Assembly (NCBI GenBank): GCA_011032825.1
Contig: JAADJZ010000003.1
Coordinates: 248,001-312,000, forward strand
DNA length: 64,000 nucleotides
Direction: 5' to 3'
Source: Massariosphaeria phaeospora
Taxonomy: Eukaryota; Ascomycota; Dothideomycetes; Pleosporales
Shown here: positions 47,801 through 58,431 of the stretch, piece by piece
Layout of the letters: every line of letters starts with the position of its first letter
How positions within the stretch are numbered: position 1 is the stretch's first letter
The notes under the pieces: generated by a model
Told to the model about the DNA's origin: nothing
The model's input: the letters and a program-made list of their open reading frames with translations, nothing else
Databases searched by the model: none
Translations under genes and position numbers: made by a program

Positions 47801-49150
47801 TATGCTTATGGAGACCTTTGTCAACGTACAAATTCCAGCAGACGACGCATTAAGTACTCTCTGTCAACCCACTACGTCTCGTAACCTCGTGCCGGTCGTT
47901 TTGCAACAATTCGAAGAAGCTGCCGCTTCAACACACCCCCTAGCCGACCTGTTGCCACCGATGGCTTTCACAACCCACATACCCCGGGGGTTCTGCTGGA
48001 GAATCCCATTATTTGATCTTCGGGGCTCGATTTGCCTTGCTGGCAAAGTCGCAGGAGCTAATCGAACCCTTTTCTCAAGCTACACATCCCGGAAGTAACC
48101 ATTTGAGGCTCGTCCATGGACTCGCGAAATCTTCTCTCCACCCCGGAAGACGTACCGAAGACCAACACTCTCTCAATTCGCGGTGCTCGCTTCGCTCTGC
48201 GACCTGGATCGCACCCCCGGGCCGACCTTTTTGTTCACTGATGCCTTCTACAAATTACACACCCTAGAAGACGCCTCGGAGGATCTTGTCATTCGATTCT
48301 CGGCACTCGGTTTCCCTTGCCGGCACAGTCGCAAGGCACCCTCTGGCCGATCTGTCATGCTCTTGGAAGCAATCTTTTAGCCTACAATCCGCACCAAAGA
48401 CTCTCTCCCAATTCACGGCGCTCGGTTTGCTCGCGCCTGCGGCCGAGACTGTCACTGGGATCGCACCACATAGCCGACCTGTTGTATCGCCACTGCCTCT
48501 TACAACCTACACACAGCAGAAGACGCCTTGGAGAATCTTGTCATTTGATTCTCGGCGTTCGGTTTGCCTTGCTGGCACCGTCGCAGAGGCTCATCGCGCC
48601 GACCTGTTATGCTTATCGCAACTTTCAGCCTACACATCCCAGAAGAGGCACCGAACACTCTCTTTTAGTTCATGGCGCCCAGTTTGGTCGCGCTGGTCGC
48701 CTGCCAATAAATTCGCGGAAGTTGCTACCTGGATCGGAACCCTTGAACATTGTCTTATGTTTATCTACACTCTCATGTCGCTCACTGATATCGCAGTTCA
48801 TCCAACGACAACGCGCGCTAGCGCTTTGGAGGAAAATACTTAGAAGCTCGACAGGTTGGCCCTCTCTACCGCCCAATACAGTTGGTTTGGTGTTGATAAC
48901 TCGTAGGGATAACGGACGCTGCGACGAAGAAAGATATGCGCCAGTTCGCTCGGGCCGAGTTCGAGCAGCACAAGCATGTTACGGACCTGGTCTGGATGCC
49001 TATCTGTTGTTAGAATGCTCCAACTGACGCGGCGTTAGGGGCACATTCGATACCTGATCTCAGTACGTTCGACTTGACCACCTTGCCCTCGGCTCAGCTC
49101 AGCTGAAGACAATTGATGCTCATCGCAATCAGCTCGCGAAAGCCTTTCGG
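41850..49150. repeat. Degenerate tandem array 2 (units about 120-190 bp, roughly 40 units)
   Basis: About 7.3 kb of diverged tandem units. Recurring parts in order: TTGCTCGCG-TGGCCGATTGCC, a GGTGCAGAAGCC or AAAGTCGCAGAAGCC linker, a dyad GCTC-TCGCAA-GAGCTCGCGAAAACC in many units, TGGCCGACCTGTTGTG, TTTTTCAACCTACAC, then CGCACCGAAGACTCTCATT and CACCGCGCTCGG. Spacings between CCGAAGACTCTC-type cores at 42.0-43.1 kb are 155, 167, 123, 144, 180, 123 and 187 bp. From 45.4 kb a second variant (GTCGCAGAAGCCGCC, GGGCAACAAA) dominates. The last recognisable dyad is near 49,118. No reading frame is kept between units, so I call it non-coding. Confidence 0.8.
46254..46709. repeat. 64-bp inverted repeat inside array 2
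   Basis: 46254-46318 and the reverse complement of about 46646-46709 match over about 64 bp with few differences (shared GAGCTTTGCGAAAACTT and AGCTCACGCTGAAA). A third, direct copy of the inner part lies at about 42,716-42,765. Either a local inversion of array units or the ends of a small non-autonomous element. Confidence 0.75.
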
Positions 49151-50648
49151 TTGCCCTCGGGCTTTTCAGATCGTCACGCAAGGCTAACACATACCAGACA
49201 GGAAAGACCCAGTTTGACACCATGAAAGGCACCCTGATCAACGCCGGACTCCTACAATAAGCGCTCAGTTCGAAAATCTCCCGCGCGAGCAATGGTCGAC
49301 TTCGGTACGCTCCATTTCTCCATCTCCACGTATCAATGCCGTGACCTCGAGCTACAGCATGTCGCATAGTCGAAGGCGCCTTGGTCAACGCCGGTCATCC
49401 ATTTTTTCACGACATTCACGCGTCCATTACCGCAGAACGACACTTGCGGCAGCCTCTGTTTCCCCGGGCATAACTTCGTATACGCACTGATGCTTCCGAC
49501 GCAAAGACGAACGCCTGTCCATGCTAAGTGCCAGGGCGATAAACATGTATAAAGCTGTGACGGCGGCGCGCATTAGGGCATGCGACATGGAATATCCGCT
49601 TGGAGAATCGATTGGTAGGGGCACAACTGGGAAGCTCAAGCGATCCACAGACCTTTTCCTCTATTAGTCAACTGTTCATACATAAAGATTACACAATGTA
49701 AAGGGGTTTGAGAGATTGTACAAAAGATGAGAACTGAGTTCGTTATTACGAAGCTACGAAGTGATCACTATGTAGATGGCAGAGATGTACTACTAAGCGT
49801 AGACTAAATAGAAACTAGCACTAGATGCCGTAACACATAAGAAGATGGATATTAGCACAAGAGATTGGCGCAACAGAGGATGGGCGCATTCAACGTGTAG
49901 GAGATAAGTCTCACGCTTAGGTAGCTCGTCGAGAGATAGACTTGCCTACGGCTGTTTGAACTTCCTCTATAAGTTAACTGTCTACATCTCTTCTTTCCGC
50001 TCCTATTGAATGGACTCTACAGCTAGTTGATGATGGGGTGAATACTTGATTAGCAAGAGGAAAGGGTTTTACAGTGTACACAACGTACGTGCGAAAGGAG
50101 GGGGTTAATACAATGGTATTCTTGGTGTTGCATACTTTCTATCTACGTGCAGATAGGGCAGAAGACTCTACAGCTGCGCACAGGCGTTACGTAAGTAGGC
50201 TTGCATAAACTGAAACCGAACACGGTCTCAACCGTACTTGGTACAGACAGCTATCATCTATATCGCCGTTGTTCCCCGTTGTTCCGTTTGCCTCTCGCGT
50301 CGGCCGCTGCCTCGGCCGTTTATTGGCCAGACTCGGCGTGGGGTGGGGCGTGGGGTAAGCTGACCACCGCTAAATCCAACCACCAGCGTCGTTCTCCGTG
50401 CTTGTCTCAACCTTTTTTCCGCTTCGGGCCTTGACATTCCATCGTTCAATCCTCATTCTCGTGAATCGTGCCCCTCGGTCTCTGCGTGCGGCGGCAGTCA
50501 GCCCCTCAATTCCTTTCTTCTGCCCCGCTTTACGCAGCTCGCCGCCCACACAATTCACCACACTCAACCTCCAGTCATCCGCTGTCTTCCTAGCTTCAGT
50601 GCAATCCAGGATACCCGTCAGCTACAATAAGCGAGCCCCACGCTAGAC
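49151..50648. other. Intergenic region before the monooxygenase gene
   Basis: AT-rich DNA at 49,650-50,150 with no gene signal. A minus-strand frame at 49,035-49,388 overlaps the array end and has no domain. The CT-rich stretch at about 50,400-50,640 is probably the promoter and leader of the next gene. Confidence 0.45.
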
Positions 50649-53044
50649 ATGAAGTCAGTCCTCATCGTAGGCGCTGGCCCCGCTGGTCTTGTCGCCGCCA
50701 AAACGTTGCTCCAGCATGGCGAAGGTCACAAGTTCAAGGTGTCGGTATACGAAGCAAAAGACCGTGTCGGTGGTATGTGGGCTGCTGGAGAAGACGAAGA
50801 AGGCGACAAATGTAGCCCTGATATGAGAACAAATTTGAGCAGGCTCACAGTCACCTTCTCCGACTTTCCATACCGCGAACATCCAGACCCGCGCATGATT
50901 CCAATGTTCCAGAAAGCCTTCAAGCTAGGCGAATATCTCCAATCGTACGCCATGATGTACATTTCGGACGGGGTTATTGTTTGCAATCGAAAGGTTGTGA
51001 GCGCGAATTATACACACCAGGAACAAGGTGGACTCTGGAAGGTGGTTTCTGCCGCCTTTGATGGGAACACATACGTCGGTCAAGAATACCAGGAATCTTT
51101 CGATTACCTCATTGTAGCCAGCGGCTTCTTCGACAAACCTAGACGGAGTTTCAGCGAGAAACCGACCCCGAACGCTTGGGATGACAGCGGGGCAAAAGTG
51201 ATACACTCCTCAGAATTCCGGGAGTTGGAGCCGCTTGTGAATAGTGGCTTGAATAAGAGAAGGGTTAAACAGGGTAACAAGACTGTTCTGTGGCGCGACC
51301 CCCATGTTGTTGTCGTGGTCGGAGGCAGCATTAGTGGCTGCGAAGCTGCAGCATCTGCCGCATTTCAAATCTCGGATGCCAAAGCCTCGCCCGACTTGCG
51401 AAATCTCCGCCTCGCCAATAGTGTGGTGTATCACGTATTCAACCGACCATTCTACTCCCTCCCGCGTTACCTACCCGTCAACCCCTACCATGCTGCTACC
51501 GAGAGGCACAATGTAGCCCCGACCTTTCTTCCTCTGGACCTCTTGATGTATAACCTCAGCAGACGGGGCGACGATGCTATCCATGCCTCGAATGGGCCAA
51601 TGTCAGCAGACAAAGCACAGAAAGCACACGGCTTCATTCAGGGTCTGATTGGGGGTGATCAGCAGCATCTTGGCCGGTCTGAGCTCGTGCACACACCTGT
51701 CGCAATCGATCTGCCCCCGCTGATCGGCATCTCGGATACATATGCTGCATTTGTTCGAAGTGGCATCATTGTTCCTGTTCTGGGCTACGCCGATTCCGTC
51801 GCTCAAGACTCCTCGAGGGACCACCTATACCTCACAATTGACATGAAGCCGCGTGAGGCGGGAGCCGCTGTTCTTTGTGCTGTAAGTTTGTCTTCTTGCA
51901 CTCACTTTTCTGCTCCTTCGCTTACGTTAGACAGGCAGAGGAGAAGGTCAAAATCTCGAACGCGCACACGGTAATTGAAGCAACTGGCTATCAAGCGCAT
52001 CTTGACTACCTCACGAACAGCGTAAAACGGGAACTAGAATACGACCCAGACTGCCCTCGAATGCCGTTCCTGCTCCAGCGAGGCTCCATCTTCAGCGACA
52101 AGGTACCTGCGATTGCCTTCATTGGCTTTTACGAGGGCCCGTTCTGGGGTATCATGGAATTGCAAGCACGCCTTGTCGCACAGAAATGGGCGCCATTGGA
52201 CGGATCACACCCTCCCGCGTTCAATTATGACGCCGCCGAGACCAGGAATACGCGAGAAGCCATGAAGAAGCGTGACCTGGACGTTCCCCAGTTCTGGATG
52301 GGAGATTACGTCGGCATGATGGAGGAACTAGCGCGCAGTACTGGAATGGAGCGCAACGACAATGGTTTCGATGGCCAGAACGGACCAGTGTACCCAGGAA
52401 GATACACCGACGTCCCTGACAACGTACAGAAACTGCTGCTGCAGTCCCAGACGGAATCAAAGTTTGTCGCAGCAGCTGTCTTCAACGGACTCCAAGGCGC
52501 TTGGAGGATGCGCCGCGATATCACTTCAGACGGGCCACACAGTACAATCGGCACGTTCCATGGAATCGCGTACTTCCACCCGCGCACGCCCACCGACAGC
52601 GACTTTGCAGCTGAGTACCTCAACATTGAAGAGTGCTTGTGGACCTCCGACGCGGGCCTCGAGTCTCCAGAAACGCCGCGCGACGTCTACCGCTACAACG
52701 AGATGACCGACACGCTCAGCTCGTACAACGTCGACAGATACTCTGGCAAAAACCCCAAGACGACTGGCGACCACTTTATAACCTGGACGTTCAAGCACCC
52801 TGGCGAGGACGGCGTGGGCTGGCTGGCTACAGGCGTGCATCATGGTCGGAAGCACACGTGTCATGCGATTGCGGAGTTCCAGTTCAAGGGCGCGAACCTG
52901 GAGGCGTTTCACATCAAGTATCGAGCCAATGTGGAGTGCACGGACGTCCAATATATGGAGGAGGCCTGGTATGAGCAGTATGTCACGCCGCCGGAGAGAG
53001 ATATCTCGAAGGATTTGCAGAGCGCGCCGGGCAGTGCGTTGTAG
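50649..53044 (+). CDS. Flavin-containing monooxygenase fused to a DUF6314-like domain
   Basis: Exons are 50649-51881 and 51935-53044 (53-nt phase-0 intron, GTAAGT donor); 780 residues. The N-terminal FAD fold has GAGPAG at 8-13 and VYEAKDRVGGMW at the end of the motif. A second dinucleotide fold has GGSISG at 225-230 for NAD(P)H. KVIHSSEF near 185 matches the FMO loop region, and the ATGY motif is at 427-430. These are the class B/FMO hallmarks, pointing to NADPH-dependent oxygenation of a soft nucleophile; substrate unknown. Residues about 595-770 (LQGAWRMRRDI, GTFHGIAYFH, VYRYNEMTDTL, HTCHAIAEFQ) resemble DUF6314, a small beta-barrel-like domain of unknown role. No signal peptide or membrane segment is seen. 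Confidence 0.85.
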
Positions 53045-54813
53045 GCGCTCGGCTTCGAATTCCACGCGAGTGACCCGATGTACTTCAATAGCGGCACTCG
53101 CAACGACACTTGATGGTACCTGACGGGCTAGATCTCATGGATACTCCAGCCGAGTCGTTTCGATATCAGTTTCTTCGCCCGGCGCTTCGAACTCCAGCTC
53201 CATGGATGATAGCGGGAACGAGGCCCAGCTGCAGTTGCTTGGACATCTTGGGGGTGGCACGGGCAATTGCTCTGATTTGTTTCTCTCACAAGGTAGAATA
53301 CGCTTAGTTCCGTAGGTAGCATCTAATCATACGGCGTCACCTTGCATAGATCGGCGAAGTTCTGGACTGAGCCAACTACTTGACAACCAACAGTTATAGT
53401 GTTATCTCTAGTCAATTTAGGTGCACTGGTTTGATTACAGTTGCACAGACGGGCACTAATATCAGCTTCATTATTCTGCTGGATTGAGCAGTAGGTCGTT
53501 ATGTGCCGCAAAAGCTTACACCCTAATCTGTTGCTACGTTCTTGAATAACGTTTGATAGAATGTGGCGTAAGAAACATCGTCCTTATTGCCTTTGTCTAA
53601 CCCGTTTCATGCGCGAGGCAAAGTATCCGGCGTCGATATCCCCACTCGGTCCTTGCTCCGGCTCATCCACACTCCTTGAGAATCCAGCCTCCACTTCCCA
53701 CCTTTCTACATGATGCAGGAAAACCTGTTATTTTCATATTGGTAGAATATTACTATGACGCCATGGACTTGGTAACGTCGCAATTAAACGTCTGCAACAC
53801 AGTCTCATCAGTGTTGTATTGACACAGCGTCTCCATGCTTTCGCCTCCCAACTTCACACGCCGAGACCGGTATATCACATTCTCCCTGGATGGTGCCCGC
53901 AACCAGCACTACCGTTACAGCAACGGTTGCCACCTGCTGGCTAGTTTGCGCAGAGTCTGCAGCGCGTTTGGAAAGCGATGTTCCATAGTGGAAGTGGAGG
54001 TGGGTCAAATGAATAACAACGCCACAATCAGCTGAGGCTCGAGCGGAAGAGGAAAAATCGAGAACCACAGCGAAAGCGTTAGCTAGCAATACCCCTCAGG
54101 AAGTACTGAAATCCCCTCTAGCTCGTACTGTCACCCGTCAACCTCAACCCCACGTTACCCTCGCCCCACCTCGCACCACAACGCTCGCGTCGACGCCCCA
54201 GCCCGCCGAAAACATTCTGAGACCCTTGCGAGACAATTTCTCCTCATATAACTCGCGGTACCAACCAGTCTCTCGCTCCACTGTCTCGTTCAGAGCCTTC
54301 TATCTCGCCTCCGTCGTCCTCGGTTTCACTCCGCCAGCAAACCTGATCTCGCTCCCACCCGAGGAATGTGACTCGGCCACCCAACACGAGGCTTGACTCT
54401 CATTTTCACAGCATTTGCCATCAGCCCTCACAGCAACATGTCGATACCTGCCAAAGAAAGCATGGCTCGTTACGGATTGCCCCTCAAAGGCCATCGTTAT
54501 CGATCACCCCCAGTCCACCCACAGGCCCAGTTTCACACCCTGAACGCTCCTCGCCACCACCCTACTCCCATAACCCCAAGTCCTCCTGCACGCCATCGAC
54601 GATCGTACGCCGTCACAGCTACACGAAGCGCCAGGATCCGCGCCGCTCGGCCTATTTAATCGAGGGCGTCAGCCATCGTTGCAAGGCCCTCGATATCGGG
54701 CTTCAATTCAAATCATCGATCGTTCAGTCTTGCAAGTCCCTGAGCCCCTCGTTTGCGAGCCCTTTTACCGGTTACCGCTGAAACACCGCGCCTTAATCTC
54801 CGCTTACAGGAAC
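53045..54813. other. Intergenic region, no supported gene
   Basis: Short frames only. A plus-strand frame at 54,368-54,781 is Ser/Pro/His-rich without a domain and overlaps the promoter of the next gene. Confidence 0.45.
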
Positions 54814-55571
54814 ATGAAAGGAGGCGTGCTGATGTCGTGGGTTGCGGTGGTCGCGGTGATGGGCGTGGGCGTGGGCGCAGGGCCGGCGAAGAGGAATTGT
54901 CCGGATGTTAAGTGCTACACGGCGGTCAATGAGTGTGCGGTTACGTATAGCAAGTACGCGCTGTTCTTCTTCGAACTTCTTTCGGGACTACTGGTCATCT
55001 TTGTCCTCCCCCCTGTGTGGATTTTGCTGACACCCGCATCTAGTTGCTGGAACGAATGTGCCCTACCTAGCACTCGACTCCCCACCTTCACCCAGCCCCA
55101 GTGTCCAGCCACCACCGTCACAGTCACGGCGCCCGCAAATGCCAACGCCAACGCCACCGACGCCGTGACCGCCACTCCCGCCATCACACTCGCCCCAGTC
55201 CTAATCCCGACATCGATCCCCGCGAACGGGAGCTGTGTCCCAATGAGTATCTGCGTGGATGCGAAGTCTCAATGTGGCAACGACACAGTGTTGTTCGGCG
55301 AGTAAGTCGCACAATTCCATCCATGACCCTTCTCCCTACCGTCGACACAAACCAAGTCATACCGTTTGAGTTAACTCTGTCTAACGTCCAACATAGCTGC
55401 TACGACATCTGCTCGCCGCGCGTCCTCACCCCTCCACCTTGCGCCTTCACCCCCATAACGCTGACCTCGTCGGCCACGATTGCGACGACGACGTTCCGTG
55501 CACGGAAGGCGAAGAGGCCGTGCCAGGCGCCGGAGGGTAAGCTGTGGATGTGTGCTCCGCTGGACTGGTGA
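54814..55571 (+). CDS. Small cysteine-rich secreted protein, three exons
   Basis: Exons are 54814-54953, 55044-55301 and 55397-55571; 190 residues. Intron 1 is 90 nt (GTACGC donor, GCTGAC branch, ATCTAG acceptor) and intron 2 is 95 nt (GTAAGT, CATAG). The N-terminus (MSWVAVVAVMGVGVGAG from residue 7) is a signal peptide. The mature part has at least 12 Cys, in clusters (CPDVKCYTAVNEC, CWNEC, CVPMSICVDAKSQC, CYDIC), and an Ala/Asn/Thr/Val linker rich in potential O-glycosylation. This is typical of secreted fungal wall or effector proteins; no named family is recognised. Intron 1 is a multiple of three without stops, so it could also be read through (see findings). Confidence 0.65.
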
Positions 55572-56235
55572 CCGGCCGACCTGAACACCAAGCAAAAAGC
55601 TCGTCTGGCTTCGGTTGCCCTGAGCCAAGAACGCAGCTTTGATCGATTGCGGCGATGACAACGCGCCCCCCTCTTTGCCAGTCAGCCAGTTCTCCCGTTA
55701 CTGCTTCTCCGTAGTCTCCATCGCTATTCTGTCGCTACTTCTTCTCCATGGATGCTTCGGTATTCCTACCAACTCCTTCTTTCTTTTACTTTAGTTCTGA
55801 ACATGACGGTCGGGTAGGCTAGAACGAATGAATGGATTGAAATGGATGGTACTGGGAAGGCTTTCTCCCCTCTACTCTGCACGCACACACATGACACAGC
55901 TATAACGGTATCTGAACGAGTACACGGCCACTTTTTACCTGGCGTTTTACTTAGTATTTTGCGATCAATTTGTCCCAAATAGCAACGTACATTTATGATA
56001 TAGGTAGTTGACCACTTTGCCTTCTTGTCTGTGTATAACTGCGCTGCTCAGTGCTTTCTGTCTGTGATGGATGACGATCGCGAAGACTGCGAGAAGAACC
56101 AACCCATGCCCAGATCGTCCTTATACTCTACGGCGCTCAGAATCCCTACACCCATCCTATTTACTACTCTCCTGCGACCCATCAAACCCCTTCCAATTCT
56201 TTCGGTGTTCCACGCGCTAGTACCCAAACGTAAGC
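55572..56235. other. Intergenic region between convergent genes
   Basis: 3' flanks of the secreted-protein gene (+) and the Ser/Glu-rich gene (-). No further gene is supported. Confidence 0.5.
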
Positions 56236-57653
56236 TCAAAGCTCCTCATATCTCATAACACCTTCCTCCCTCACAATCCGCAGCCGCGTCGTCGGCCGCC
56301 ACCAACGCCGCCTCGTCCTCACCGGATCCCGCGCCTGCACCCCCAACGGCCTCGCGTTCTCCCGCGGAGCAGTGCCCGCAAGAACCGAAGCGACATGCTC
56401 TTCATCGGCCCAAGAGCCCCGGAACATGAACATAGGATGTCGCTGCCGTCCGAGGGGCGGGAGTGCGGGGATTTGAGGATCGTCTGCGGCCTCGACGATG
56501 GTGGGCGGGGGTGGAGGAGGGGTGGCTGTGCGCGAGAAGCTGGATGAGGAGGATGAGGATGAGGAAGATGGGGGAGGGGGAACGGGCAGACGAACGGCGG
56601 GGCGGGGGCCAGATGTGGAGAGAAGGGGTTGTGTTTCGTCGTCTTCCTCATCATCTTCCTCATCGGAGGAGGATGAGGATGAGGATGAGGATGAGGATGA
56701 GTATGACGACGACTCCGACTCCTCACTGGACTCGCGCAGTCCGGGAATCATGACGCGCAGCTCTCGTGGTAATGTCGACGCCGAGTCCTCGTTTTCATCC
56801 TCGTTCGCATCCGAGTACGATTCACGCTCCTTTTCTTCCTCCCCTTCGTTCTCAGAGCCGTCGACAGAAGACGCGCCGTTCACGACCCGCAGGGCCTGTC
56901 TCGACTGTCTCACAGATGCATGAACAGCCGGCGCGCTCGACGCCTCGTAATCCAGTGTCTGCGGGTCAGCGTCCTCAGTGGGCCCAGCGCCACATAGGTC
57001 TGGCAAGCTGGACGGGGAGCGCGGACGTGTGCGCGGACGATAGACAAAGCCCATTGGCACTGGAGAGATTGGCTGTTGTCGGCGTCGACGTTGTTCTGGC
57101 GGTGGGGGGATGTAGAGGGGATGCATGTGCCTTGGGACCAGAAGCGGGACTTCGGCTTCGGCTTGGAGTGCATTTTGTGCCCATGCGTTGTCCGGCTGCG
57201 ATTCGAGCGCGGAACGGGAAATGTAGCTTGGATGTGACCGTCTTAACACTGGCGGAGAGATATGGTCATCAGTTTGTGCTGTTCTGTATTCTATGGCTGG
57301 ATGGAGGCCGTTTGCGGTTCCCCGGTTATGCTGCACCGCGCGTGCTCGGGTTGGGCGGGAGGTGGAGAGGATGAGATAGCCGAGCCCGTGGTGCATTGCT
57401 AGACGGGATAATGGAGGCAGGTTCGTAGACGCGCTTGAAATTTCCTAGAATGGGCGTTAGTGAATGCGGCAGGAGGATAGATGGGGTTGGAAGGAAGAGG
57501 GTTTGTAGAGGCAGCTGTGCTCTGCTGTCCTCCTGCGGCGATATATCATACGCCTACTCCCACAACGCAAAAAGCTCAGTACAAGAGAGAGTTTCTTACC
57601 TCTTCAGCTAGACCGCTCTCCGTCGTCTTTGTGCCCTCGTTATATTCCGGCAT
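56236..57653 (-). CDS. Ser/Asp/Glu-rich uncharacterised protein, two exons
   Basis: Exon 1 is 57600-57653 (18 codons, MPEYNEGTKTTESGLAEE) and exon 2 is 56236-57444, with a 155-nt phase-0 intron (GTAAGA, TTCTAG); 420 residues. After an Arg/Pro-rich N-terminal half comes an acidic stretch with a long Ser run, an Asp/Glu run (SDEEDDEEDDE) near residue 270, and a second Ser run flanked by Pro runs. The C-terminal 90 residues (HPMFMFRGSWADEEHVASVL, VRTRRRWWRPTTRLRIVREE) look more structured and basic. No signal peptide or membrane segment. Function unknown; a regulatory or nuclear disordered protein would fit. A start at the exon 2 ATG (57396) would be a shorter alternative. Confidence 0.65.
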
Positions 57654-58431
57654 TGCGTTACTTGGCGTTAAAACGGCGTGAGTGAGTCTGCGAAGCAGCG
57701 GGAAGGTTTTCGAAAAGAGTTGTGGAAGAAGAGATGGGAAGACAAGAGTAAATGTGTAGAAACACAAAGATACACTAAAGTGTTGTGCGAATGAAATCTT
57801 TCCAAACTGCAATATTTCGAAATTTTCTCGACACCGGTTGCCTGCGCGCCTAGTTGTGTTTACCGAGGACGCTCAAAGGCTCCCAGGCCATACAGAGCAT
57901 CCCAATAGGACAGTTGTTTTTTATACCGTAGCTCATCCGCCATGGCCATCGTGGTGCGCTGCTTGTTGATTATATTTCATGAACCACGCGCCGCGCATCC
58001 ATCCATGGTAGCGAAGACCCACGGGAACCAGCAACTCCACGAGCGTAACGTGTCCACTCATGATGAATATCTGTCGCTTCCACACTACAAGAAACCAAAA
58101 TTGGGATTAGCAGGCGGCAAATCATAACAGACTCATTACACGACTCGATAGATGGTGTTTCCACATTCCCCATGCGCCCACCCCACACATTCCACTCCCA
58201 CACCTTGTCTCCCAGCCCCAAGGATCCGCTTCATTCCAGCTAGCCATGGTCTCGGAGTTGCATCTCATGGCCGCATTCTTCGCAGTGCGCGTCTTGGGGG
58301 GGGGGGGGGGGGGGATTCTGGTGCCTCCCTATGCTGCGCAGCTCAGCTCAGCTCTTTCCGCGCCGCAACGGAAAATGTCGAACCCCATAGTCGCAGCCCC
58401 TGACCCTCTCCATTCTTAGTCCATACTCGAG
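57654..58431. promoter_or_regulatory. Divergent promoter region with a G19 tract
   Basis: 778 bp between the minus-strand gene starting at 57653 and the plus-strand gene starting at 58432. It holds a run of 19 G at 58296-58314. No gene is supported. Confidence 0.5.
58296..58314. repeat. Homopolymer of 19 G
   Basis: A mononucleotide run 118 bp upstream of the ATG at 58432. Length is likely variable and prone to sequencing error. Confidence 0.9.

Noticed and set aside
35300..49150. CRISPR-like arrays
   Set aside because: Units are long, diverged and not separated into repeat and spacer, and this is a eukaryotic genome.
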